Source of the DNA: Streptomyces lanatus
GTDB lineage: Bacteria; Actinomycetota; Actinomycetes; Streptomycetales; Streptomycetaceae
Direction: 5' to 3'
Length of the DNA stretch: 64,000 nt
Assembly (NCBI RefSeq): GCF_014655715.1
Contig: NZ_BNBM01000006.1
Location: forward strand, 62,001-126,000
The notes under the pieces were generated by a model that did no database searches, was not told the DNA's origin, and was given only the letters and a program-made list of their open reading frames with translations. How positions within the stretch are numbered: the first letter of the stretch is position 1; every line of letters starts with the position of its first letter. Positions 8,531 through 16,590 of this stretch are shown one piece after another. The position numbers were made by a program, and so were the translations under genes.

Positions 8531-9463
8531 ATGTCCATAGCGAGACGTGTCATCGCGCGGCGCCTGCTGGGGACGGGCGCCGCGTCGCTCGCCCTCTGCG
8601 CGGCGACCGTGGCCTCCGCCTCCGGCGCCTTCGCCCACGGCACTCCCGGCGGCGACGGCTGGAAGTCCGGCGGCACCTACAAGCCCGGCACCGGCGCGGG
8701 CACCGAAACGGCCACCGACCGCTGCCAGTTCTCGCTCGACGGCACGAACTTCTACGACTCGGTCAAGGTCGACGACCAGAACCTCAAGGTCACCGACGAC
8801 GGCAAGGTCCACCTCACGGTCCGCGCCGCCGCCGACGCCACGACCTGCACCGCCTCGCTCGCCTCCTACCTCGCCCACGGGGCGACCTTCGCGACCTCCG
8901 GCGAGCAGGTCTTCGTCGACTTCGACACGGTCACGGTCAAGCCGGGCGGCACCGGCACCCTCGACATCGCGGTGCCGGACGCGGGCTGCTTCGGGCAGAT
9001 CGACCTGTACCGGGGCGCGGTGAAGTTCGACGGCAAGGCCGACGCGAACGACGGCTTCGTCCACGGTGACCTGCCCAAGGGCCCCGACCGCCCGGTCATC
9101 AAGGACAAGCTGATCGCGGCCTGGAACGGCGGCACCAAGGACTGCACGACCGAGCCCCCGGCGACCGAACCGCCGGCCACCGAGGAGCCGCCGACCACTC
9201 CGCCGGCCGAGCCCTCCGAGCCCGCGACCGACGAGCCGTCGACCCCGGCCGAGGAGACGACCCCGCCGGCCTCGGAGACCCCGACCCCGGAGCCCTCCGG
9301 GTCGACGTCGGCCCCGGCGCCCTCCCCCAACGGCGGCGGCGACCTCGCCCAGACCGGCGGCAGCAGCGCGACCGGCCCGATCGCGATCGGCGCGGTCGTG
9401 CTGGTGGCGGGCGGCGCGGCGTTCGTGGTGGCGTCGAAGCGCCGCCGCTCGGCCCGCTCCTGA
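8531..9463 (+). CDS. Sortase-E substrate: LAQTG wall-anchored protein
   Basis: The protein has 310 residues. It has a signal peptide (ARRVIARRLLGTGAASLALC and onward to 'GAFAHG'), then a ~150-residue extracellular beta-rich domain with Cys residues. A Pro/Thr/Glu wall-spanning stretch (~residues 205-270) follows, then the sorting signal LAQTG, a hydrophobic helix (IAIGAVVLVAGGAAFVVA) and a basic tail KRRRSARS. LAxTG is the motif used by Streptomyces class E sortases, so the protein is expected to be linked to peptidoglycan. ATG 8531 is chosen because upstream in-frame starts add non-signal residues. No sortase gene is visible here. Confidence 0.85.
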   Translation: MSIARRVIARRLLGTGAASLALCAATVASASGAFAHGTPGGDGWKSGGTYKPGTGAGTETATDRCQFSLDGTNFYDSVKVDDQNLKVTDDGKVHLTVRAAADATTCTASLASYLAHGATFATSGEQVFVDFDTVTVKPGGTGTLDIAVPDAGCFGQIDLYRGAVKFDGKADANDGFVHGDLPKGPDRPVIKDKLIAAWNGGTKDCTTEPPATEPPATEEPPTTPPAEPSEPATDEPSTPAEETTPPASETPTPEPSGSTSAPAPSPNGGGDLAQTGGSSATGPIAIGAVVLVAGGAAFVVASKRRRSARS

Positions 9464-9480
9464 CGAACCGAAGGTGACGG

Positions 9481-9502
9481 GGCCCGGGGTGATCCCCGGG
9501 CC
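9481..9502. terminator. Bidirectional terminator hairpin
   Basis: GGCCCGGGG (9481-9489), loop TGAT and CCCCGGGCC (9494-9502) form a perfect 9-bp GC stem between convergent genes. Confidence 0.75.
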
Positions 9503-9527
9503 TCGTCGCTTCCGGCCCGTCAGCCCG

Positions 9528-10181
9528 TCAGCCCGTGATGGAGAAGAAGATCGTGTCCTGGTGGTACCAGTCGAGGTTCTTCGTGGCCCACTCCCATTCG
9601 CGGTGCTCGTCGTCCAGCTTCCCGATGATCTGCTGGACGTCGTAGCGAAGGCTGTGCTCCATCTCGTCGAGCACGGCCCGGTACGCGTCGGCCGCGGGCT
9701 TGGCCCTGGCCAGCGGGAACATGCCGATGTGCGGGCCGTCCACGGGATAGGGGATGGCGAAGGGGATCTCGTCCGGCGGCCCGGAGAACACGTGGTCGTG
9801 CAGGAGCAGTTCGCGGCTCACGCCCAGGCGGAGCAGCTCCTCGTCGACCGCGCCGAAGAAGGTCGAGGGCTTGGAGTAGACGCCCAGCTCGGCGGAGTCG
9901 GAGCCGTTGCAGTCGATGATGTGCTGGAGGGCGCGGTAGTAGGCGCCCGCCGCGTACTCGGCCTCCGACCTCGCGTGACCGGCCAGCAGATGATCCAGCG
10001 CGTCCGGGACGGACAGGCCCCAGTCGATGCCCTGATGGTCGAGTGAACGCTGGCTCCGCTCGGCCATCCCGCGTATCGAGCCCAGGACGCGCTGCTGGTC
10101 GGGCGTGAGGCTGTCACCGGCGCCGAGGAAGGCCAGCACGTCAGCTTTTTCAACGGTGTTGTAGGAGATGATCCGGCTCAT
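9528..10181 (-). CDS. DUF7691-like hypothetical protein
   Basis: The protein has 217 residues and is soluble, with no TM or signal. It starts MSRIISYNTVEKADVLAFLG and contains 'GAYYRALQHIIDCNG' and 'DEHREWEWATKNLDWYHQDT', which recall a Streptomyces family (DUF7691) of unknown function. ATG 10181 is chosen with AGGA about 8 bases upstream; earlier in-frame starts lie before that site. The next gene upstream reads the same way, 62 bp away. Confidence 0.6.
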   Translation of the reverse strand: MSRIISYNTVEKADVLAFLGAGDSLTPDQQRVLGSIRGMAERSQRSLDHQGIDWGLSVPDALDHLLAGHARSEAEYAAGAYYRALQHIIDCNGSDSAELGVYSKPSTFFGAVDEELLRLGVSRELLLHDHVFSGPPDEIPFAIPYPVDGPHIGMFPLARAKPAADAYRAVLDEMEHSLRYDVQQIIGKLDDEHREWEWATKNLDWYHQDTIFFSITG

Positions 10182-10243
10182 GGTCATCATCCTGTCAGCC
10201 AACACTGACAACGAGGATGCCGAACCCTGGGCCTGACGGATCA

Positions 10244-10522
10244 TCAGGCCCAGGGAAAGCCCTCATTGATCCCGAACAGCACGGTGAACAGGGCCATCCC
10301 GCCCAGCGGGACGATCACGAACGAGTCGGGGCGCTCGCGCCGCACCGCGCCCAGGGCGAGGGCGGCGAGCGGGCCGAGGAGGCTCGCCGCCATCAGGGAC
10401 CAGCCCGCGCCCTTGTGGTCGAACACGTTGAACGCGACGAACGCCGCCGTGATGAAGCAGAAGGGCGAGGCCCACAGGGTCTTCACCGCATCGCGGGCGG
10501 GGGCTTCGGGCGTGCTGGTCAT
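10244..10522 (-). CDS. Small membrane protein, unknown function
   Basis: The protein has 92 residues with three hydrophobic stretches: FCFITAAFVAFNVF, WSLMAASLLGPLAALALGAV, and FVIVPLGGMALFTVLFGI. The family is not recognised. It sits between the nucleoside hydrolase (30 bp upstream) and the DUF7691-like gene, all on the minus strand, so an operon of three is possible. Confidence 0.6.
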   Translation of the reverse strand: MTSTPEAPARDAVKTLWASPFCFITAAFVAFNVFDHKGAGWSLMAASLLGPLAALALGAVRRERPDSFVIVPLGGMALFTVLFGINEGFPWA

Positions 10523-10551
10523 GGGTGTGCTTGTTCCCTCGTTCGTGCTGG

Positions 10552-11523
10552 TCAGGCACGGTCCACTGTAGTCAGGTACAGCTCGGTGAAGCGTGCCACG
10601 TCGACGTCGAGGGCCACGTCCACCAGGTGCGGATCGCGGGCGCCGCTGTGGAGTTCGGCCTCGCCGGGGCGCGGGCGGCGGTCGACGATCGTCTGGCCGC
10701 GGGTCGGGCCGGGGGCGAGGGAGACCTCGACGGGGAGAAGGCGGGTGGTGATGCCCGCCGGGTCCACGACCGCGCAGACCGCGCCCGCGTCGCCGATGCC
10801 GCCGGCCTCGGGGTCGGTGGTGACGTCGGGCGCTGCCGGGCGGTGGGCAAGCAGTTCACCGGCGAGCCGGGCACCGGGTTCCGCGCTCGCGCGCAGCCGC
10901 CGTACATCCGCGCCCGGCACCACCACACGCTGGAAGACATCGAGGCCGTACATGGTGATCGGCACCCCCGCGGTGAGCAGGATCGCGGCGGCCTCCGGGT
11001 CGTGCCAGACGTTGAACTCCGCGACCGGCGTGGCGTTTCCGCAGGCCACCGCGCCGCCCATGAAGACGATCCGCTCGATGTTGCCGGTGACCTCGGGGTG
11101 GGTGCGCAGCAGCAGGGCGATGTTGGTGAGGGGCGCGGTGGGGATGAGGGTGACCGGGCGGGGGGAGGCGAGGATCTCGCGGCGCAGCAGCGTCACCGCG
11201 TCCACATCGGCCGGGGTGCGGCGCGGGGCGGGCAGGCCCAGGTCGCCCATGCCGTCGTCGCCGTGCACATGCCGTGCCGAACGCGAGGGCTCGATCAGCG
11301 GCCGGCCGGCACCCCGGGCGACGGGTATCTCGGGGGCACCGGCCTGCTCCAGCACGGTCAGGGTGTTGCGTACGACGCCGTCCACGTCCGTGTTCCCGGC
11401 GACACAGGTGATGGCGCGCAGGTCGAGCCCCGGATGGCGTACGGCGAACAACAACGCCAGGGCGTCGTCGACACCGGTGTCGCAGTCGATGATCACCGGT
11501 ATCGGACGGCCGTCGAGCGTCAC
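10552..11523 (-). CDS. Inosine-uridine-preferring nucleoside hydrolase family protein
   Basis: The protein has 323 residues, typical family length. The metal- and ribose-binding signature is 'PVIIDCDTGVDDALALL' (DxDxGxDDA) near residues 9-23. 'LIPTAPLTNIALLLR', 'VFMGGAV', 'AEFNVWHDPEAA' (Asn/Asp ligands) and a C-terminal 'GDAGAVCAVVDP' complete the fold. It cleaves the N-glycosidic bond of nucleosides to base and ribose in salvage. The start is GTG 11523 with GGGGAG upstream. Confidence 0.88.
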   Translation of the reverse strand: MTLDGRPIPVIIDCDTGVDDALALLFAVRHPGLDLRAITCVAGNTDVDGVVRNTLTVLEQAGAPEIPVARGAGRPLIEPSRSARHVHGDDGMGDLGLPAPRRTPADVDAVTLLRREILASPRPVTLIPTAPLTNIALLLRTHPEVTGNIERIVFMGGAVACGNATPVAEFNVWHDPEAAAILLTAGVPITMYGLDVFQRVVVPGADVRRLRASAEPGARLAGELLAHRPAAPDVTTDPEAGGIGDAGAVCAVVDPAGITTRLLPVEVSLAPGPTRGQTIVDRRPRPGEAELHSGARDPHLVDVALDVDVARFTELYLTTVDRA

Positions 11524-11604
11524 GGCGGGGCTCCCCTCGTCACGGGTGCGGTGGCGGGCTCTGCGAGAGCGACCTTACGGTGTGCTGTAGGTGGAGTGCG
11601 TCGT

Positions 11605-11647
11605 CGTATGGCGCCGCCGTGCGGTTCTGCGCGTGCGGCGCCATACG
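11605..11647 (-). terminator. Inverted repeat downstream of the ThrRS-like gene
   Basis: CGTATGGCGCCGC (11605-11617) and GCGGCGCCATACG (11635-11647) pair perfectly over 13 bp with a 17-nt loop. The position just after the ThrRS stop fits termination; an operator for the nucleoside hydrolase gene is the alternative. Confidence 0.6.
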
Positions 11648-11682
11648 GCGGTTATCCGCTTCTGCCCCAGGTCACGGGGCCG

Positions 11683-12930
11683 TCACAGGGCTGGGGCGTC
11701 CCACAGCTCGGTCCCGCGCGCCGCGACCCGCGCCGCGATCCGGGCGACCAGCTCGCTCCCCGGTACGGCGCCCGGCCTACGCCCGTCCCGCAGCCGTACG
11801 GCCACCGGCTCCCCGTCCGCCGCCGCCTCCCGCTCCCCGATGACCGCCTGGTACGGCACCAGGCGTGCCGCGCGGACGCGGGCGCCGAGGGTGCCGTGCT
11901 CGGGGCCGGAGATCTCGGCGCGCAGACCCATTCGGCGGGCTCGGTCCAGCAATTTCTCGGCCGCTCCGTACTGCGCCTCCGCCACCGGGAGGATCCGCAG
12001 CTGCACGGGCGCGAGCCAGACCGGGAACGCGCCCCCATGCTGCTCGATGAGATGGGCGACGGCCCGCTCCACACTGCCGATGATGCTGCGGTGCACCATG
12101 ACCGGGCGGTGCTTGGCGCCATCGGGGCCGATGTAGTGCAGGTCGAAGCGTTCGGGCTGGTGGAAGTCGATCTGGACGGTGGACAGGGTCGCCTCGCGGC
12201 CCACCAGGTCGGCGATCTGGACGTCGATCTTGGGGCCGTAGAACGCGGCCTCGCCCTCGACGGCCTCGTACGGGATGCCGGAACCGTCGAGGACCTCGCG
12301 GAGCAGGGCGGTGGCGCGCTGCCACAGCTCCGGGTCGGCGACGTATTTCCCGCCCTCGCCGGGGAGCGAGAGACGGTGTCGTACGGCCCTGATCCCCAGA
12401 TCAGCGTAAGCCCGGTCGATGAGTTTCAGGGCGGCGCGGGCCTCGTCCACCGCCTGGTCGAGGGTGCAGAAGACGTGGGCGTCGTTGAGGTGGATCGCCC
12501 GGACCCGGGTGAGGCCGCCGAGGACCCCCGACAGCTCGGAGCGGTACATGCCGCCCAACTCGGCCATGCGGAGGGGTAGTTCGCGGTAGCTGTGGGCGCG
12601 GGAGCGGTAGATGAGGGCGTGGTGGGGGCAGAGGCTGGGGCGCAGGACGACCTGGTCGGCGGCCATGAGGTCGTCGCCGAGGTCCATGGGCGGGAACATG
12701 TCGTCGCTGTAGTGGTCCCAGTGCCCGGAGATCTCGTACAGCTCGCGCTTGCCGAGCACGGGCGAGTAGACGTGCCGGTACCCGGCCTCGCGTTCCGCCC
12801 CGCGGATGTACTCCTCCAGCTCATGCCGGACGATCGCACCGTCCGGCAGCCAGTACGGCAGACCGGCGCCGATCAGAGGGTCGGTGTCGAAGAGGTCCAG
12901 TTCGCGGCCGAGGCGACGGTGGTCATGCAT
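11683..12930 (-). CDS. Short threonyl-tRNA synthetase without TGS and editing domains
   Basis: The protein has 415 residues against ~640-660 for standard bacterial ThrRS. It begins directly at the catalytic core: 'DPLIGAGLPYWLPDGAIVRH', motif 2-like 'YRSELSGVLGGLTRVRAIHL', 'MVHRSIIGSVERAVAHLIEQ' (motif 3 region), zinc-type residues 'RPSLCPHH', then a C-terminal anticodon-binding domain (VWLAPVQLRILPVAEAQYG). The N-terminal TGS and N2 editing domains are absent. ATG 12930 has GGAGGAG at ideal spacing; GTG 12951 lies upstream of it. A Thr-rich leader peptide and hairpin precede it, so expression is probably set by threonyl-tRNA charging. Streptomyces carry a second, full-length thrS elsewhere (recalled knowledge). 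Confidence 0.88.
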   Translation of the reverse strand: MHDHRRLGRELDLFDTDPLIGAGLPYWLPDGAIVRHELEEYIRGAEREAGYRHVYSPVLGKRELYEISGHWDHYSDDMFPPMDLGDDLMAADQVVLRPSLCPHHALIYRSRAHSYRELPLRMAELGGMYRSELSGVLGGLTRVRAIHLNDAHVFCTLDQAVDEARAALKLIDRAYADLGIRAVRHRLSLPGEGGKYVADPELWQRATALLREVLDGSGIPYEAVEGEAAFYGPKIDVQIADLVGREATLSTVQIDFHQPERFDLHYIGPDGAKHRPVMVHRSIIGSVERAVAHLIEQHGGAFPVWLAPVQLRILPVAEAQYGAAEKLLDRARRMGLRAEISGPEHGTLGARVRAARLVPYQAVIGEREAAADGEPVAVRLRDGRRPGAVPGSELVARIAARVAARGTELWDAPAL

Positions 12931-12978
12931 GGCTACTCCTCCGGATGTCACCAGATGAAGAGACGAGCACCCACACGC

Positions 12979-13010
12979 CGAAGCCCCGGGGCACTCGCCC
13001 CGGGGCTTCG
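12979..13010 (-). terminator. Attenuator hairpin in the ThrRS leader
   Basis: On the minus strand, a 14-bp perfect stem (13010-12997 with 12992-12979) closes a 4-nt loop. Its core is GAAGCCCCGGGGC and the complement. It lies between the leader-peptide stop and the synthetase SD, which is where a conditional terminator belongs. There is no T tract after it. Confidence 0.75.
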
Positions 13011-13024
13011 AATTCGCTCAGCTG

Positions 13025-13081
13025 TCAGCGCGCCGGGACGGGGTCCGGCGTCGTCGTGAGAGACGGGTTGGCGCGCTGCAT
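13025..13081 (-). CDS. ThrRS leader peptide (18 aa, three Thr codons in a row)
   Basis: ATG at 13081 opens MQRANPSLTTTPDPVPAR and ends at TGA 13027-13025. Codons 9-11 are ACG ACG ACG. Codons 2-4 (CAGCGCGCC) are exactly complementary to the segment at the stop (GGCGCGCTG, 13034-13026), giving a 9-bp hairpin that a ribosome stalled on the Thr codons would prevent. A -10 box ends 6 bases before the ATG, so the mRNA is probably leaderless. This layout is that of ribosome-mediated attenuation (family knowledge from trp, thr and leu leaders). The role here is inferred. Confidence 0.78.
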   Translation of the reverse strand: MQRANPSLTTTPDPVPAR

Positions 13082-13087
13082 GGGGGG

Positions 13088-13116
13088 ACCGTAGCAAGAG
13101 GTGGGCGGGATGTCGC
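13088..13116 (-). promoter_or_regulatory. Promoter of the ThrRS leader
   Basis: On the minus strand: -35 GCGACA (13116-13111), 17-bp spacer, -10 TACGGT (13093-13088). The expected start site coincides with the A of the leader-peptide ATG. Confidence 0.65.
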
Positions 13117-13255
13117 GGCGATTTTCCGGGACCCGGCATCAGCGGCTTTGCCGGAGAAACGTAACAGCACACTCGTTCGAGTGAATGCCTATCGATTCCT
13201 TGTACGCTCGCGACGTCTACCCTGAGAGCGTCGCGTCGAGCGAAGGAGGTCTGTC

Positions 13256-13912
13256 ATGGCGGTGGCGGAGCCGATCATCATGCCGGGGTATCAGGGCGAG
13301 GCCATTCATGGGCCGTACGACGACCCTGACGGCGACAGTGACGCGGACAGCGGCGTGCCCAGCTATGAGGGCGCGAGCGTGGAGCAGGTCTTCGAGCTCT
13401 TCAGTGCGGCGGCCCCCAGGGGTTGGCGCGTGGAGTTGATCGAAGGGGAGATCTACGTGACACCGCCGACCAACGGGGAGCACGAGGGGATTGTGTCGAG
13501 GCTCAACCGCCAGATCATCCGGAAGGACCCCGACGACTTCCTGTTCACCTACACGGGCATCGGTCTCGACGTTCCCGGGGCATCCAAGACTGGTCACGTG
13601 GTCCCCGACCTCGTCGTCGCACCCGACGGCGCCTTCGATGACGAGAAGCAGTGGCACGACACTCTGACCGTCCTGCTTGTCGCCGAAGTAACTTCCCCCG
13701 GCACCGCTGATCGTGATCGTGAAAAGAAGATCCGCGGTTATGCCCGAGCCGGCATTCCCGTCTACCTGCTGATCGACCGCGAGGAAGCGGAGATCACCGT
13801 CTACTCCGAGCCCTCCGGCGACGAGTATGCCCAGGCCCCAAAGTGCAAGATCGGACTCGCCGTCTCTCTGCCCGCCCCCTTCGGGTTCGAGCTGGACACA
13901 TCGAGGTTCTGA
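13256..13912 (+). CDS. Uma2 family (DUF820) putative nuclease
   Basis: The protein has 218 residues. It follows the PD-(D/E)xK-like DUF820 pattern: 'WRVELIEGEIYVTPP', 'GHVVPDLVVAPDG', 'LLVAEVTSPGTADRDREKK' and 'YARAGIPVYLLID', with acidic Asp and Glu/Lys residues in place. The family is fold-related to restriction endonucleases but has unproven function. ATG 13256 has GAAGGAGG upstream. A CACTCG-TT-CGAGTG repeat (13170-13183) lies in its promoter region. Confidence 0.85.
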   Translation: MAVAEPIIMPGYQGEAIHGPYDDPDGDSDADSGVPSYEGASVEQVFELFSAAAPRGWRVELIEGEIYVTPPTNGEHEGIVSRLNRQIIRKDPDDFLFTYTGIGLDVPGASKTGHVVPDLVVAPDGAFDDEKQWHDTLTVLLVAEVTSPGTADRDREKKIRGYARAGIPVYLLIDREEAEITVYSEPSGDEYAQAPKCKIGLAVSLPAPFGFELDTSRF

Positions 13913-14052
13913 GCCCACTCCGCGTCCCGGCCCGGAACCCCCGACGCCCGCGCCGGTCCCGCGTTCGCCGCCAGGATCAGCATCGCGACCGCGACCACCG
14001 CGGCGGCCACGCCTCGGGTATATCGCTCGGTGGTGCTGGTGCGTTCCTGCAC
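13801..14052 (-). other. Doubtful small secreted ORF antisense to the Uma2 3' end
   Basis: An 83-residue frame starts MQERTSTTERYTRG and has a plausible signal segment (VAAAVVAVAMLILAANAGPA). Its last ~37 codons are antisense to Uma2, so at most the first half could be native coding sequence, perhaps a truncated exported protein divergent from the XRE-TPR gene. It may equally be a chance frame. Confidence 0.25.
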
Positions 14053-14073
14053 GGCGACCTCGCAACAGCGATG

Positions 14074-14103
14074 GGTTAAACACGCTTAATCCTCGGTTTA
14101 ACC
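14074..14103. promoter_or_regulatory. Inverted repeat upstream of XRE-TPR regulator
   Basis: GGTTAAAC (14074-14081) and GTTTAACC (14096-14103) form a perfect AT-rich repeat with a 14-bp spacer, unusual in this GC-rich DNA. A -10-like TAGGGT (14104-14109) abuts it. It is a candidate autoregulatory operator. Confidence 0.5.
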
Positions 14104-14159
14104 TAGGGTCGTCGGACTCTAACGGCAAGGGGCGCAGGGGGAGTTGGGGGCGTTGAGCG

Positions 14160-15509
14160 ATGTCGGAGCGTGACGATCCAGGGACCATCGGGCGAAGAGT
14201 CCAGCGGCTGCGGGCCGATCGCGGGCTGACGCAGAGGCAGTTGGCCGAGCCCGCCTACACCCCCGCCTACATCTCCACCCTGGAGGCCGGCCGCGTCCGG
14301 GCCTCCGACGACGCGCTGCGGCATATCGCCGAGCGGCTGGGCGTCGCCTTCGAGGAGCTCGCGACCGGGCGGCCCGCGCATCTCGTGACGGATCTGCGGC
14401 TACGGCTGACCGAGGCCCAGCGGGTCCTCGCCACCGGTGACACCGAGACCGCCGCCGAGCAGTACACCGAGCTGCTCACGGAGGCGGAGGGGAACGGGTT
14501 CGCCGAGGAGCGGGCGGCGGCGCTGCTCGGGCTCGGCGAGTGCGGGATCGACTCCGGTGAACTCACCGCCGCCCGGCGCCACTTCGAGCGGGCCGAGCAG
14601 GTACTGAGCGAGATCGACGCGCCCCTTCCCGCCCGTGTCCCCGCCCTGCGCGGCCGGGCCGTGTCGCACTACCTCGCCGGTGAGCTGCGCTATGCCGTCT
14701 ACCTCCTCGAATCCACCCTCGACGAGCTCAACCGCGGCGGACTGCACGACCCCGACGCCCTGCTGCTGCTCTACGCCAGCGTCATCGGCCCCTATATGGA
14801 CATGGGGGCACACGCGCGTGCCGCCCAGGCCGCGGAGTACGCCCTCGCCCTGGCCCCGCAGGCCGGTGACCCCGCCCTGGTCGCCCGGATGCACCGCTCC
14901 GTCGCCCGCACCCTCCTCGCCGAGGGCCGGGTCACCGAGGCCGACGCCTCCCTCGCCAAGGCCGCCGAGCTGTACCGCCGGCTCCAGATCCGTACCGAAC
15001 TCGCCAACTGCCACTGGATGCGCGGCTACGTCTACGCCCAGCACGGCGACCTGGAGCGCGCCGAGGCCGAGCTGCGCGAGGCGCAGACCATGCTCACCGC
15101 CAAGCGTGCCGCGCTGTACACCAGCCAGGTCGCCGTCGAACTCGCCGACGTACTGCACCGGCGCGGCAAGTCCGAGGAGGCCGCCGCTCTTCTGCACGGG
15201 GTGCTCAGCGACCTCAGCCCCGAGCGCGGCGCCCTGCACTCCGCCGCCGCCCACCGGCTGCTCGGCATCATCGCCGAGGACGCCCGGGACACCGAGACCG
15301 CCGAGGAGCACTACGTCCGCGCCCTGAGCCTGCTCGAACGCGCGGGCGCGGCCGGTGACCTGGCCGACCTGTGCCGGCTGCTGGGTGATCTGCTGCGCCG
15401 TACCGGCCGGGTGGAGGCGGCGCTGGACGCGTACCGGACGGGGCTCGGGCACCGTACGGCCCCGGGTACCACGACACTCGGCCCGGCGCCCGCACAGCCT
15501 CCGCTGTGA
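14160..15509 (+). CDS. XRE helix-turn-helix regulator with TPR domain
   Basis: The protein has 449 residues. The HTH_3 domain covers residues ~8-65 ('LRADRGLTQRQLAEPAYTPA', 'ISTLEAGRVRASDDALRHIA'). Tetratricopeptide repeats follow from ~80 to the end ('AAEQYTELLTEAEGNGFAEE', 'AEEHYVRALSLLERAGAAGD'). This architecture is common in Streptomyces transcriptional regulators that sense peptides or partner proteins. Target and ligand are unknown. The upstream inverted repeat suggests autoregulation. Confidence 0.85.
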   Translation: MSERDDPGTIGRRVQRLRADRGLTQRQLAEPAYTPAYISTLEAGRVRASDDALRHIAERLGVAFEELATGRPAHLVTDLRLRLTEAQRVLATGDTETAAEQYTELLTEAEGNGFAEERAAALLGLGECGIDSGELTAARRHFERAEQVLSEIDAPLPARVPALRGRAVSHYLAGELRYAVYLLESTLDELNRGGLHDPDALLLLYASVIGPYMDMGAHARAAQAAEYALALAPQAGDPALVARMHRSVARTLLAEGRVTEADASLAKAAELYRRLQIRTELANCHWMRGYVYAQHGDLERAEAELREAQTMLTAKRAALYTSQVAVELADVLHRRGKSEEAAALLHGVLSDLSPERGALHSAAAHRLLGIIAEDARDTETAEEHYVRALSLLERAGAAGDLADLCRLLGDLLRRTGRVEAALDAYRTGLGHRTAPGTTTLGPAPAQPPL

Positions 15510-15585
15510 ACAACCCCAGGCTGCGCACAGCTCCGACCGGTTAGCCTTCGCAGGGCTATTCGAACATCTGGGGACGGACAGGCGC

Positions 15586-16590
15586 GTGGAAGATCGGCGG
15601 ACCCTGGTCGACGGGGTGCGGCTCGTCGTACGGGCACTCGTGTACGCCGTCGTCGGCGGCGCCGCGCTCCTCGCCATCGCCACCGTCGTCTCGGTCCTCG
15701 GGCCCATGCTCGCCCTCGACCTCTACACCCCGCCGGTCGCCGCCTGGTGGACCGTCTTCACGGCGATCGCCGTACAGGGCGTGCCCTTCCTGCTGCTCGG
15801 CACCGTCGTGTCGGCGGCGATCGGGGCCTTCGTACCGGAGAAGGTCTTCAGCCGGCTGCTGCCGCAGAACCAGGCCCTCGCGGTGCCGGTCGCGGGGGCG
15901 GCCGGTGTCGTGCTGCCCGGGTGCGAGTGCGCGTCCGTGCCGGTGGCGGGGAGCCTGATGCGACGCGGAGTGGCTCCCGCCGCCGCCCTCGCCTTCCTGC
16001 TCTCCGCCCCCGCCATCAATCCGATCGTGCTGGTCGCCACGTCCGTGGCCTTCCCCGGGCAGCCGAAGATGGTCCTCGCCCGCCTCGTCGCCTCGCTCGC
16101 CACGGCCGTGGTGATGGGCTGGCTGTGGGCCCGGTTCGGCCGCGAGGAGTGGATACGGCTCCCCAAGCGGCACGCCGACCCCGCCGCGATCGGCCTGCGC
16201 GCCTTCACCGACGGGCTGCAGCACGACTTCCTGCACGCCGGCGGCTTCCTCGTGCTCGGCGCGGCGGCCGCGGCGACCTTCAACATCGCGGTGCCGAGAT
16301 CCGTCCTGGAGCTCTTCACCGGGTCGGTATGGATGTCGGTGCTGCTGCTCGCGCTGCTCGCGGTCGTGCTGTGCGTGTGCAGCGAGGCGGACGCGTTCGT
16401 CGCCGCCTCCCTCAGCGGCTTCTCGCCCACCGCGCGGCTGGCGTTCATGGTGGTCGGTCCGATGGTGGACCTGAAGCTGATCGCCCTCCAGGCGGGCACC
16501 TTCGGGCGGTCCTTCGCGCTGCGGTTCTCGTCCGTGACCTGGGTGGTGGCCGTGCTGAGCAGCGTGCTCGTGGGGTGGTGGCTGCTGTGA
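15586..16590 (+). CDS. Permease, DUF318/UPF0718 (ArsP_1) family
   Basis: The protein has 334 residues with about eight TM helices. The family hallmark is 'GVVLPGCECASVPVAGSLMR' followed by 'LAFLLSAPAINPIVLVATSV' and a second Cys-containing 'VLCVCSEADAFVAAS'. Relatives move organoarsenicals or other metal or sulfur compounds; the substrate here is unknown. GTG 15586 is the first start consistent with a membrane N terminus; codons upstream translate to non-hydrophobic, arginine-rich sequence. Its stop overlaps the next start (GTGA). Confidence 0.85.
   Translation: MEDRRTLVDGVRLVVRALVYAVVGGAALLAIATVVSVLGPMLALDLYTPPVAAWWTVFTAIAVQGVPFLLLGTVVSAAIGAFVPEKVFSRLLPQNQALAVPVAGAAGVVLPGCECASVPVAGSLMRRGVAPAAALAFLLSAPAINPIVLVATSVAFPGQPKMVLARLVASLATAVVMGWLWARFGREEWIRLPKRHADPAAIGLRAFTDGLQHDFLHAGGFLVLGAAAAATFNIAVPRSVLELFTGSVWMSVLLLALLAVVLCVCSEADAFVAASLSGFSPTARLAFMVVGPMVDLKLIALQAGTFGRSFALRFSSVTWVVAVLSSVLVGWWLL

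Noticed and set aside
13170..13183. CACTCG-TT-CGAGTG as a LexA (SOS) box
   Set aside because: The Streptomyces LexA box is built on GAAC...GTTC half-sites at fixed spacing; this dyad does not fit. Kept only as a remark on the Uma2 promoter.
12931..13255. T-box riboswitch upstream of the ThrRS gene
   Set aside because: No T-box (TGGN) bulge or specifier-loop layout was seen; the short Thr-rich ORF and hairpins explain the region as ribosome-mediated attenuation.
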